Shown here: one piece after another, positions 47,923 through 59,605 of the stretch
Numbering within the stretch: position 1 is the stretch's first letter
How the letters are laid out: every line of letters starts with the position of its first letter
Source: Bisporella sp. PMI_857
Lineage: Eukaryota; Ascomycota; Leotiomycetes; Helotiales; Helotiaceae
DNA: 64,000 nucleotides
NCBI GenBank assembly: GCA_021307315.1
Contig: JAJSPD010000066.1
Span: 124,001 to 188,000 of the forward strand
Reading direction: 5' to 3'
Program-made: the position numbers and the translations under genes
Notes under the pieces: model-generated
The model's input: only the letters and a program-made list of their open reading frames with translations
The model's database searches: none
Told to the model about the DNA's origin: nothing

Positions 47923-48689
47923 TTTTTCGGAGTAACTTCGCCTTTGAATAACGTATCAGCCAATATTTAATTAACCTCGGCATTGAGAAATTGACAGCAG
48001 ATATTTATAAAATACAAGTGAGAAAAGGGTGTAAGTCAGTGATTACTAGATATTCGGGGCTGTGTTAATAAATGCTGCACTTCATATCAGGGCACTACAG
48101 TATGCAGAAACACAACTTTGAGGTTTTAATAGGTAACGTGGTTGTATGAGGCCCTGTTGTGACAGGTTATATCGTAGAATGTTGACTTCGGGTGAAATGA
48201 ATCATTAGATTCTAGGCAATATGCCGCACTTCTACTCAGAAATGTGGCTCAACACACATCGTTGTACCGCCAGGCAAAACTCAAGCTTTCGAGTGAAATC
48301 TGATAGGCGTTGTCTGGGGTATTATCAGCACAATGCTATCTTATCTACGTTTTCAGAACTAGATTTTCCACCGAGGCTCACGCTGTGAGGTTGATAAAAC
48401 CTACACTAATCAAATACCAGCAAATAAATTTATTTAAACCTGTTCCAAAATACAACATCCTATCTATTAGATAAGCTACTTCTTCCATCTTTAATATGTA
48501 GTTCCTAACACTATATATTGTTAAAAAAGTGTAAAACCCGATGTAGCCTATTTCTAGGCAGCACGATCATTTGCTAGATGACGACGAACTGCGTACCCAG
48601 ATAAAAATTAAGTGTATAAACCTTTGCCTTTACATGCTTGATCGATCTTTGGCTGCATTTTCCATTTTTACCTGCTCATTTGTGACTCT
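47923..48689. other. AT-rich intergenic DNA
   Basis: About 770 bases without a supported gene, between the mobile element and the 3' end of the fourth PTH11-like gene. Confidence 0.5.
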
Positions 48690-50177
48690 CTACACATCGT
48701 AATGAGGTCTAGTGTCCCGGTGAATATGCAAAGGCTTGCCAAAGCCTGAATCGCCCATATCAGGCAATGGTGGAATCGATGAGCCTACCGGCTGGGTGAT
48801 AGTCGCGGTATTTGGAGTAGTCTCGGTCAGCTCATAGACATATGTCTTCTGGGCAGACTGTGAACGGGAAGAAGTTTTTGATGGTTTTGTTCGCAGAGAC
48901 CTGTTCAGCTTTGTTGTGGAGGACTGGTTCACATATGGATGATTCTGGCTGCTACTGTTTTGTGTTCCAGACAGCCTTGACCTCAATGTATTGAAGAAGG
49001 CCGAGCTGGTGATGTTATTCTTGACAAAGTTTGCAAATGCTGGCATGGAACTGACGATAACGGCGACATCAATTTCGACCATGCTTTGCGATAAGACGAG
49101 CAGGTCAGTTAATCCTTCGAGTAGGAACTAGAATGCTAGATAGGAGGCCACTTACTTCCATAGGAATAGCTTGGCAGCCTGCCATGTATAGTCAGTCGTA
49201 CTCAATAGCCCGAAGCGGTAGACGCCATTAACCACACTGGCAATGACTCCCCTGAGAGCACTCGGTTAGTCTGAAACGTATTTAGTCACCAAATGATTTC
49301 GAGGGAGAGTACTTACAGTAGGGCTGTTGCAAATACAGCTGTGAGCTGAAACTGCTTCTTGAGCGACATGTTCAGGCCCCAGATATTGGACAATGGCAGC
49401 ACGAAAATGAAAACATCTAAGATGATAGAGCAAGTGCCTTGGATAGGCCCCCAGACTTTAACTTGTGTTGACCTACCTTTGGTCAACATCTCAGTCCAGG
49501 TCTCGCCAGCATGGGGGGCCGCGAAGTAGGGCACAGTGACCCATGAGATGAAGTAAATGAGAAATGCGAACACGATTCCACCAATTATGCAGACACGCAT
49601 CCAAGTGCGAACGGAGAAGAGTTGGAAGTACAGGAGCAAGATGGACGCCTTGGAAAAAAACTGGGCGGGAGTGAGGAGGAGTTCATTGACGAAAAGAATC
49701 TATTTAGATCTCTCTGCATCAGAGGTATACACGGAGGCTAGCTGCGTCGGGGCTCAAGCTAAACTGCAAGTATTTCCCTGTGAACCAACAGGCTGGTATA
49801 TCCCACTGATGGCGCGCATACTTGACAACTGCCAAATCCGCTGTCAATTTGACAGAACCTTCCGGGAAAGATTTCCGGGTACTCTTACCTGCCAGGACAG
49901 TACCAGTAAAGGCCACACTGCACAAATAACCAAATATGACGAAGGCTGCTAGAGCATTATTACCAATTACAAGGTGAAGGCAGCTTTGTTGTAACTAACA
50001 GTCCGGCAATGTCAAATTCCTGATGTTCAAATATATTCTACCTGTAAAAAACACTGTGGAAAAAGTTGTCATAATCACTGCAACCGCAATCAGGTTGGGA
50101 CTGAGAGAGGGGGGGTCGATGAGATTGTACGTCTCGCCATCCGGGGCCTTCCCGGCGGGAATTTTGCAAAGATCCAT
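48690..50177 (-). pseudogene. PTH11-like / fungal rhodopsin-domain receptor (4), damaged splice donor
   Basis: Six exons are readable: 50177-50000, 49948-49889, 49828-49764, 49699-49317, 49251-49156 and 49083-48690. Their sum is 1176 nt (391 aa) with consistent phases. Motifs are LIAVAVIMTTFSTVFFTGRI (helix 1), HQWDIPACWFTGKYLQ, FFSKASILLLYFQLFSVRTW, GPIQGTCSIILDVFIFVLPL, LKKQFQLTAVFATALLG and the join LFLWN-MVEIDVAVIVSSMPA. The tail is Ser-rich. After exon 3 (CAG at 49764) the intron should start GT, but the sequence is TTTAGC; a single lost G would explain it, and using the nearby GT breaks the frame. So it is probably inactive, or uses a non-canonical donor. Confidence 0.65.
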
Positions 50178-50403
50178 AAAACTGTAGTCTGTAATAACCG
50201 CTTAGGTTGAATTTCAAATTTGACTATCGCGAGTCATCTTTAACAAAATGCTGGTTAATAAGGAGTGATAACTTATGTGACCGGTTCCGTTGGCCCTTTT
50301 TGCAAGGTCGAGCAGCGCCACCAACTTGCACGATCAAAACAGGTTCCGGGTGCAGGAGCTTCGAATTCTAGCTTTGTAAAGAGGTATTCAAGTGCACTTG
50401 TGT

Positions 50404-53400
50404 TTAAACTTGGACAATTAGCCGATTCAGTTTTGCGGCGAGGCATGTTGATGATATTTGGTGGTGGTTACACGGTATTATCTCCCGCAACCTATAGGTT
50501 GCTTGTTGCGACCTCCGGAAGAGCACGACCGTATCCTCGCGGGGTACAATAGATGTTCTCCAGGTCGTGTATCTTGTAGCGGCGGGATCTAGCAATTTAC
50601 ATTCCCATTGTTCTAAGATGTGAACAAGCATAAGTTTCAATATCCTAGAAGCATAAAATCGGCCCGGACTGTTACGTGTGTTAGCGCAAGGCCGTTGCAG
50701 ATACCAAACCGGCATTTTTCAAGCCTTACAAACTGCCTTCCCAAAGGCCCCAGATTGGCCAGTCAATGTTTGTGGTTGTTAGCAAGGATGGTGTATCATC
50801 CGGTACTGCCCTGGACCGCTGCCCCAGGCAAAGAAGATCATTGGCGCGAGCGAAGCGGAAACCGTCAAATATGTCTGGATCGCTGTACCGTTGCGCGTCA
50901 TGCATCATAGCCCTTTGTGGCACGCATACCCAATCACCAGCAGCCAGAGATACAGAGCCTCCGCTAAAGGTGCAGGGGACTAGAGCCTTACGGCGTCCGG
51001 TTACTATAAAGATTATCTGCGGTGAGTTGAGGTTCCACAAGGAGGTGCGATGGTACTCTGACAGCTTACCGGCATCAGAACAATTGCATCGGATCGACTC
51101 CTTGATGAAGCTATCGAGAAGGGGTAGTTTTTTTTCTACATCCAACGGGGTTGCACTGCTTCCTGTGCGGGCATTTTGGAGCTCGGTTCGCAATGATCCA
51201 ATGTATTCATCATGTATGCACAGGTCCTCAATGGCGAATGTAGTAATCTAGCGAGTTTAGTTGAGGCTGTTAGTAATTTATCATCGATGCTGCAATGGAG
51301 AGGGATGTGATGTTAGCTGGGAATGTACCATTGCGAGCTGGTGCACCGAGCTGAACCATACAGCCACAATCTCCCCTACCATCCTCTCAGGAGACCACTG
51401 CTTCTTCCGAGGCGAGGCTTCAATCAGCCACTGCATACAATTGGTCTGTGTATGTAATCCAAGGCTGTTAGCTGATACATAACCTTGTTCTGGACGCGTA
51501 GCTCAACGGGGGCCAGTGAAGGAACTAGTATGGCGATATTTAGTGATATTGGGTCTCGAGTCATATGAGATCGACTTTTGGATACTACGCTAGTATTAGT
51601 ATGAGATATCTCGTGGAGCGCTAGTATTAGTATGAAACCTTGACCTCATATCATATTGGCAATATACTGAGTATCTTGCCAAAGCTAGCAAGCCGAGTTA
51701 AAAAGCTACTGCAAAGGTTAAAAACAGGTGGAAATGAAGCTTACTTATTTTAGAAGGGCTATATCGTCGTATTATGTCACAGAACAGCTCGCACGTCCCG
51801 CGAAAACTCGTTTCTAGCTCATAAGAACTAAAGCAACGTATACGGCATGTGTGTATTCTTACTTGTAGAATTAGAAATCAAGCTAAGTAAGCTTTCGTAG
51901 CCCAGAAAAAAGTAAGTCGCACGCTTATAAGCACGTACGGACCCACTTCTCTGTGACGTATTACTAATTAGGAATAGCTTCATTTAAGGTTAGTATTATA
52001 GTATACTATAGTATAGTACGATATAATATAAGATTGCAAAATTTGCCGTGATACGTATGGCTATTTGAAATCTTATATTGCGTAGGGTATAGTATTCGAT
52101 TTTAGGGGTCAATATATCATGATAATACTAGTTCCTTCACTGACGGGGGCGCATACTGATGTCTGTGGTTCTCCTTGTTCAGACAACCCACCTGCCTCCG
52201 CTTGTGCATGTCGTAGTTCTAACCGTTCCCTGACAATAGGTTCTAGATGACGAAATAATGTCCTCGCAGCCCTGTGCCGCTTAGTTGCCATAGCAGCCAC
52301 TAAGCTGCAAGGAAGCAACTTGTTAACATTGATTTCATATAAATTAAAGGTAGATGGGATATAGATTAAATGTAGGTTGACAGAGCTGCAGAAAACTCAC
52401 GGTTGTAGGAAACCCGGCGTGATGCGCAGAAGCTCAGCGGCAATAATGACCGCTTCCGGGAATTCCAAGGCAGCTGCTGTGAACTCGTTGTTCTGTGCTG
52501 CATCACCACGCCGATCTGTCAGCCATTTGATGCATTACTGCGAGGAGAAAGTTACATTTACTCACAGAGTACCTCTCCAAAGAACGCAAAGCAGTTGATC
52601 TTGGTAATCATCCTTTTTATCATGCCGAATAGTCGAACACTAGTAAAATCTAGTTTAGGCTTCAGTACAGATCTTGACCATGCGGTAGGTCTCTGAGCGA
52701 CTTACCATCATCTCCCTTTTGGCCGAGTTCCTGCTCCAAGCCATCCTTGATAAGATGCTCAAGGTTGGGCTGCAGGGCAGGTAGGTGAGCCGTCAGTAGG
52801 CTCCGTAAAGCACGAACGAATCCGATGCCATCCAATCCTCTCTTGTCCTGCCACTCGAACCCATACATTGTGTGTTTGGGTTGTAGGAGCTTCAAATTCA
52901 GCCCTGTCGTTAGCCTGCAACTCAGGTATGAAAACAGTTTTTAAACCTGGATCGGTCCTACCTCCTTTGCTACGGCATGCAGTGAGAGTTTATCGAGGGG
53001 TGCATCCATGACCTCTTTGATGAGCTTCTCCGATATAATCAGAAGATATTCATTTGACGGCGTAACAACCTTGAAGGGCTTTCCGTTGGCCTACTCAAGT
53101 TGTTAGTTCAACGTGCAGATTTCACGGTATTCTTTGTGCTCATCTTAGTATACGCATTTTCGATGATCCTAGGCCCTTGAAAAAGAAAGTCAACGCCAGA
53201 GTTCCAGCAGAGGTAAGATTTTAGATTTGTAAATAAGCCTCGCTCCTGTTTCTGGAAGTCTAGCAATCAGCGTTGATATACGAGAAATGATGTCAATAAT
53301 ACAGATAGAGAAAGCTGACTATTTTCTTGAAAATGGCATATATGGCCATTCCAACGACCCAGGAAAGCACTAAACCAAGCCAGAAGTTCCTCAATATAGA

Positions 53401-53406
53401 TTCCAT
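50404..53406 (-). pseudogene. Cytochrome P450 (microsomal, ent-kaurene-oxidase-like group), split by a transposon
   Basis: One P450 gene in two halves. The 5' half runs from ATG 53406 (MESILRNFWLGLVLSWVVGM, a membrane anchor) through GVDFLFQGPRIIENAY, NGKPFKVVTPSNEYLLIISE, HTMYGFEWQDKRG, INCFAFFGE and AARTLFRHLEPIVRERLEL to SVCAPV at the insertion. The 3' half resumes beyond the element with APVELRVQNK, NCMQWLIEASPRKKQWSPER, LDSFIKESIRCN (holding the ExxR motif), SDPDIFDGFRFARA and PGRFYASRILKLMLV. Other damage: the second intron starts ATGAGC instead of GTGAGC after 53130, a frame break near 52630, and the haem-ligand Cys codon before PGR is AGT, Ser (50668-50670). The gene is dead. Group assignment is by eye. 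Confidence 0.85.
51514..52142. mobile_element. hAT-like non-autonomous element inside the P450 gene
   Basis: Ends are perfect 18-bp inverted repeats, CAGTGAAGGAACTAGTAT at 51514-51531 and its reverse complement at 52125-52142. Both are flanked by the identical 8-bp direct repeat ACGGGGGC (51506-51513 and 52143-52150). An 8-bp target duplication with ends starting CAG is the mark of the hAT superfamily. The 629-bp interior is AT-rich with no transposase frame and contains a repeated cgctagtattagtatga (about 51589 and 51621). Removing it with one target copy rejoins the P450 reading frame. Confidence 0.9.
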
Positions 53407-54132
53407 TGTGCTATGATTGGAAAGCATCTAGTGAAGTGTATTGTGATGATCGAACATGGTACAAGAGTCTCTTCTTCTCGAAGCTGGTAAGCTGGGCTCA
53501 ATATATGCTCGAGAATTTGGTCAAGTCTGCCCTGTCAGACACACATATGGCAGGAAATATGATCGTCTAGATCTGGTTCACGCTACATGCATGGCAACAG
53601 TATCCTTTGGATGCCTGGTGGGAGGAAAACCCCGACGCAACCATCAAAAACTAATGTTTCACATGGGCGCAAACAGCAACAGAAAGCACACAGATCATTG
53701 CCTCTCAGGTAGCCGCGCATTATACGAGCAACGTGCCTGGGAACCTGTCTAATAGAGACAACTCGGTCCAACTCATTCTCACCACCATCATCATCCCCAT
53801 ACAGTGCGGCCCCTAGGCATGAGTCCGTCACATATTTGTTAACCCGGGCAGGGATTAACGGCAGCAGGCTGAAGTATTTGAACACGATGGATGTGTGGGT
53901 CCCAATGCAACGCAATCAGTTGGAAGGAAAGGTACTTGTAGGGGGCTCAGAGCCTAGCTCCCAAGTCTAACTCCGTCCATGACTCGATCAAACTACAAAT
54001 TCCAAGCAAGTGATCATCTATACTCTTAAGCGTGAACTTACAAACTGGCTGCCACGGCCACACCTTTCCCTCGAAATCGCGTCTCTCCTCTTGCCAACAG
54101 TCCCCATTCTCCTCGATTTACTAGTAGCCTCA
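53407..54132. promoter_or_regulatory. Divergent promoter region between two P450 relics
   Basis: The two P450 genes start 726 bases apart and point away from each other, so this was their shared promoter region. Frames at 53456-53752 and 53583-53915 have no similarity and are not called. Confidence 0.4.
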
Positions 54133-55926
54133 ATGGGCTCAACTATTGACTTTGTAGCTAATGTAGCCATTGGTAATCATCTGCTGGTGGTGGCGGCAGT
54201 TGCTCCATTGATCGTATTGCTATGCTGGCGCCTATGGAGGTTTACGTTGACCCCAATCCTATATCCTAATGATCCTAGGGAGCTGCCTTACTGGATTCCT
54301 AGTAAGTTTAATATCTACGGCCATGGCAGTAAGAGGAGCTTAGAACTAACATCTGGGCCTAGTCTTGGGTACGCTTGACATTCTCACCACGCCTTGCTTG
54401 GAAACTAATGCTCCTCAGGGCATCTCCGTCCCTTCTTCAATGACTCCAATGACCTAATATCCAAAACCAGGTCCGCAGGTCACCCTACCACAGATGAAGT
54501 ATCGGACTGACGAAACATGATTAGATTGTATTTCGGTGACACTAGAGAGCCATTCGCCTTCACCATCGCTGGCTCCACAACCTACGTTATCACAAAGTCC
54601 TACGATGTGGCTGAAGAGTACAGGAACACCACCAGCCTGTCTTTTAATGAGTTTGTAATTGCAATGATGCGTGTCGCTGGAAATACAGAGACATGCATCC
54701 AGGCTATGTTCAAGCGTCTTCCTCGCAACAAGGAAGGCTTCCCAAATCCACACGGAAAACCTTTGGCTACGTTGGCTCGCGAGATGCATATCACCCAGCT
54801 TTATCCTAGGGATAATCTGCAGTACCTTGAAACTCAGTTCACGAAATGGTTTGACCAGCACCTAGACATCGACGCTATTTATGACGTGTGTTCGCCATAT
54901 CTTTGCTATGAGGATGAGGTTACAGAAAATGCAAACAATTCGGTCGTACTTCCACTGGTGCAGTGGTGCTCCGACTTCTTGACTCGCGCTGGGCAAACTG
55001 CATACTTTGGTCCTGAGCTGGCTGAAGTTGACCCTACGCTTCCACAGACCTTCTTGGAATGGGACGAGCTGAGTTACCAAGTGCTATATCAGTATCCTCA
55101 TTTCTTGACAGGCAAAATGCGAGCCCACAAGGACAAACTATACCAGTCGTTGAAGAGGTACCTGCAACTCCCTCAGAATAGACGTAGCGGAGATGCCTGG
55201 TTTACCAAAGCCATGGAAGACGAAATGCTGGCCCTCAACATTAGCCAGGACGACATCGCCATTATATTCTTCACCTTGTACTAGGGGATCAACACGAACA
55301 TCCGCAAGGCCGCCTTCTGGCTTCTCGCCTACGTGCTTGATACTCCCTCTCTGCCAGAAGCCTTACGCGCCGAGACCAGCACTGCCTTCCAAGCTGATGG
55401 TACCCTAGACCATAAACGACTCGATGCTGCCCAGCACAACCCATGCTTTGGGGCCATCTGGAATGAGACCATCCGCATGTCGGCATATGCGTCGTCTGTC
55501 CGCTTCATCACGCAAGATACGGTACTGGGAGGGAAGCTGTTGCGCAAGGGTCATCGCCTTATGATTCCCTATCGCCAACTGCACTTCGACGAGTCAATCT
55601 TTGGTCCGGACGTAGAAGAATTCCGGCCCGCACGCTTTGGCCTCGGTGACGATGAGAAGGATAGCAGTGTTAGCCAGAATCTCACGCGCAGTGACAATTG
55701 GCGGCCATTTAGCGGTGGCAACACCATGTGTCCTGGTCGTTACATTGCCAAGCGTTCTATTCACATCTTCATCGCCTTGCTGCTCCGCCGCTTTCACATT
55801 GAGAGCGTGGGCCCAAGGACAGTCCCGCTGGCGGAGATGGGACGGCCCGTTCTTGGGCTTATGTCGACCAAGAAGGAAAGCGAGGATATCAAAGTGAGAT
55901 TGACGCCGAGGCGGTCAAGTACCTAG
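54133..55926 (+). pseudogene. Cytochrome P450 (CYP7/CYP8-like group), one nonsense codon and a 6-nt micro-exon
   Basis: Exons 54133-54301, 54363-54368 (only 6 nt), 54419-54470 and 54525-55926 total 1629 nt, 542 aa. The joins give PYWIPILGHLRPFFNDSNDL and KTRLYFGDTREPFAFTIAG, the usual sequence for this group. An N-terminal membrane helix (HLLVVAAVAPLIVLLCW) anchors it. The I-helix region continues to FFTLY, where TAG at 55282-55284 replaces an expected Trp (TGG), followed by GINTNIRKAAFWLLAYVLD. ExxR is in WNETIRMS, then EEFRPARFG, and the haem loop PFSGGNTMCPGR has its Cys. Everything but the single stop is intact, so inactivation is recent or a base error. Confidence 0.85.
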
Positions 55927-57967
55927 TAATATTGCTACCTTGAGCTACTTCACCTACAATCTGAGATAGCGTTCTAAGGGTAAGTGCTTTCCTACTTGGT
56001 TTTCTGAAAAAGGATAATCGATTGTGTCGGATAGTAATTACTTCTTTGTTATTAGTCGTACAGTCTTAATTAAACTATTTTCAAATGATCCTGTCGTTTA
56101 CCCTCTCTAAAAAGCTACTCATCTTCCGTGTGCAGAGCTTTGCTTCCCAAAAGATTGATAAGGAAAGTCCTCCATGTTGTGTGCTTACTACTAGCTTTTC
56201 TTATCTTATGTATAGGGGAGTACTTAGAGCTAGTTGATTTGCTACTACAGCCACACACTATTTGATGTCGGTGCAAATCAAGGACCTAGACTACGGCCAA
56301 CCCACTAGGCACCCAGCCGACCTACTAGATATCCGACCCAATAAGTCGGGTTAAGTTGATATTATAACTTAGTAAGTTACGTTCCAAAAAATTTCGGCTT
56401 AACTTAGTAATTGGTATAGTAGAGAGGAACATGCTTAAAGCGTAAGAACAGTAACAGAATCTAGCACGAAACTAGGGCGTAGCATAAACGTAGCATATTC
56501 GGTTGTACACCAGTAAGCCGAAGCTTTCTCTATGTATCACCAATAAAATAGAATATCTAAGTGTGAGGTGGTTGGATAATAATATTGTTGATGCTTGTGG
56601 TTCTCGTACAAAGGCAAACTATTAGCCTGCCATACGGCTGGGCTTACAACTGTTAAACGAACGTCTATAATAAAATCACAGAATATCTCGTAGAATAGGG
56701 CATAAAAATCTGATTGTTAGAGCTAATAGAATCAACTATTTAGAGATATCAAAATAGGGGTTCTCATGCCAAGAGCTGATTAAGCGAAATCCGACCAATA
56801 GGCTTGGCCGTTTCACGGTGGCACGAGCAGAGACGTCGGCCATGGAACCGCACATGAATTGGCTTATTAAGATTCCGGTTCAATCGAGGGCAGAATAAGA
56901 GCAGGAATCCTCGAAATGCCTCCGTGGATCCGCTTCATGGATAACACTGTTTCCCAATCTTCGTGATATTAGCCTGCCATCTATTTACCCACAATCCATA
57001 TCCACCAGGACACCTCTAAGCAACCCAATCAAGAAATAACACAAAGCTTCACTTCCATTCAGAGGCCAGGTTGATACAATCTCTCTAGAGCAAATCAGAT
57101 CTCCCGAATGGACACGGCGATCCATACTTCTCTGTAGCCTAGCAGCTCAGCTGCGCTTCTCGTACGGCATCTCCAACACCGCCGCCATGGAAATCTGGAC
57201 GTATCTCCATCGCTCTATGCGAACATGGCTTGAGACCCTCCCCTCCTCAATGCAACTAATCCTCACCTCCCCAATATCAACAACGCCCTCAACATAGCCT
57301 TTCGCCTCCCCATTGATCTTGAACACAAGCCGTTCAATATGTACACCGCAATCATGCACCACACCACCTCAATCCTTTTCCTACAAAGCAAGCCGCCTAC
57401 CCCTCGAGCATCATCATACCCGAGAAGCCCGATCTGGTATTCCGTGCAAATTTGTGGGATCCGTATTAGGAATAACGCTTCTGGCCGTACGACACTACCA
57501 ATCTAGCAGCGCTGATTTATGTCGGAAGGTTTATTAGCTATCACGAGCAGAGGAAAGAGCTCCTGGGGGCTTTACGGATACTGGTCAAAGAAAGCGGGTG
57601 GCAGATGGGAGAGGTTGTCGATGAGATGGTGGAATATTGGAGGGTGGCCAGTGGGTTCCAGGTTACGCAATAAACTTAATAGACAGTTTCCACCGACTTA
57701 AATGGGATTAAAAATACTAAATAGCAAAAATTGTGCGCTTGAATTCTTTCCCCGAAACCAGCTACACCCAATGTGGACAAGTAGAGTGGAGGAAGAGCAT
57801 AAAAAGCCTTCCAAAATAGAAAGACCAATGAGAAAACTATACATCACTCAACAGTCACTCAACAGTTAATTACCTTTTCATGACTTTTCATCTTTATCCA
57901 AAAAGTGTCTGCATCCAAGCATATTTTCATTCACATGTTTCGCGAGACTGTACTCCCTATATTTCTC
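55927..57967. other. Intergenic DNA with possible coding remnants
   Basis: No intact gene is supported in 2.0 kb. Around 56310-56360 a short ccgac/gtcgg hairpin occurs. Between about 57480 and 57673 the plus strand reads LIYVGRFISYHEQRKELLGA and LRILVKESGWQMGEVVDEMV up to a TAA, and on the minus strand 57362-57147 is also protein-like; neither connects to a start or a family I know, so these are unproven remnants. Confidence 0.4.
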
Positions 57968-59605
57968 TCACAACCTCTCAATCTGCGCATCACCTCCTTT
58001 CTCAAACCCTTCCATCGCCGCCGCAGCTGCGACCGAGTCCTCCAATGCATGCGGGACAACCTGGTCACCAAACAGCGTATCCATCTGCTCCAGCGTCCTA
58101 CCCTTCGTCTCCGGGTAGAAGAAAGCATAGCACAGCGCCGCGCCGATATTAAACACGAAAAACGCATAGAAATACCTAAACCCGACGGCTTCGAGCGCAA
58201 TGGGGGAAATCTGACCGATTATCAAACCCAACGACCAATTTGTAAGTGTCGAAATGGAGTTTCCGCGCGCGCGGATCTCGACAGGGAAGATTTCCGCTGG
58301 GTAGACCCAGGATATGACGCCGGTGAAGGTGAAGAAAAAGGGGTTGAACACGAAATTCATTGCGACCATGGCGCGGAGAGCGTTAGAATTGGGTTGTTGT
58401 CTGCCATCATTTGTGACAAAGTATTGACTGAGCACGGCATTGACGACGAGCGCGCAGCCCATGCCGGCGGCGGAGAAGATCATTAGTTTTATGCGCCCGA
58501 GACGCTCGAGGAAGTAGAGCGCCAAGGAGCATTCGACTACTGAGAGAGCGCCAGAGAGACCGATGATAAGGAGGGAGTCTCGCGTGTCGAACCCAAGGAG
58601 CTTGTAGATTGAGACACCGTAGTAGTTGATGACGTTGATGCCGGATAATTGGCCAAAAGCCTGGATTCCACAGCCAAGGAGAAGTCTTTTCCTCCATGAT
58701 GGTCGTGAAATGAGACCTTTCCAAGAACGCACTGCGACCGTCTTTTCGGCAACAATGGTATCGTGGATTTCGCGATACTCCAGTTCTAAGTATTCGTCAT
58801 TATTTCCATTTCCGTGGAGCCTCCGAAGTGCCTCGCGTGCTTCATCGTAGCGATCTTTCTCCATAAGCCATCGAGGTGATTCTTGGAGAAACCAGATGCC
58901 AATACATAGCGCCAAACTGGGAATAACCTGAACGGCAAGTGGAAAACGCCCTAGCGGGTGTAAGTAGTGAAGGGACACGAAGCAGGAGTGTGTTACATTG
59001 AAACGAGGTGTTGTTATAATTGCACCCATAGCCAATCCACTGGGCGAAGAGGAAACCCCAGCTCAACATCCACTGCAAGAGTCCACTCAAAGCTCCTCGG
59101 TAGGCGGCTTCAGCAATTTCTGACTAAGGATACGTGTCAACAGACGCCAGATGAAGTGCAGAAGTAGGTGAGCTCACGCAATACATAGGAACAACAGCAG
59201 TAAGGATGCCAACCGAAATACCAGCAATGACTCGGCCAGCTATTAGCATTGCCACAGTAGCGGCACCAGCCTGAAGAGAGCATCCGATAGTAGATGTGAC
59301 TCCTCCAATGAAAATTGTCCTCTTACGTCCTAAACTATCGGCGAGCCACGAACAAGACAAAGAGCCTATGATGGCTCCACCTGTGAATCCTGACACAATA
59401 CCACCTGTGGTTGCAGCATCAGGAGCACCGAAGTATTCGATGAATTTTGGTTGTCCAATAGTTGATGTGATGATACCACTGTCGTAGCCGAAGAGGAATC
59501 CTATGGTAGGCAAGTCAGCACATGGTAAAAGTAGAGTCCATTGAAATATCACATACCTCCAATACTTAGGAAGATTCCAGATCCGATTGTCACTGCTTTC
59601 CCCAT
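57968..59605 (-). CDS. MFS sugar transporter
   Basis: Exons 59605-59557, 59500-59178, 59123-58997 and 58950-57968 splice to 1482 nt, 493 aa, typical for the sugar porter family in the plasma membrane. The join MGKAVTIGSGIFLSIGG-FLFGYDSG restores helix 1. Signature motifs are LADSLGRKRT (the first-loop motif), ESPRWLMEKDRYDEAREAL (PESPR-type), GQLSGINVINYYGVSIYKLL (helix 7 sugar site QxxGxN), WVYPAEIFPVEIRARG and PETKGRTLEQMD. The third join gives NTSFQWRFPLAVQV. Twelve helices are expected. Substrate (hexose, disaccharide or polyol) cannot be set from sequence alone. It is intact, unlike the genes to its left. Confidence 0.93.

Noticed and set aside
53456..53915. Opposed frames of 98 and 110 codons between the two P450s
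   Set aside because: Mirror-image frames in a divergent promoter region without recognised similarity.
57147..57701. Possible small gene or transcription-factor tail left of the sugar transporter
   Set aside because: Protein-like stretches exist on both strands but stop codons block extension and no splice set joins them to a start.
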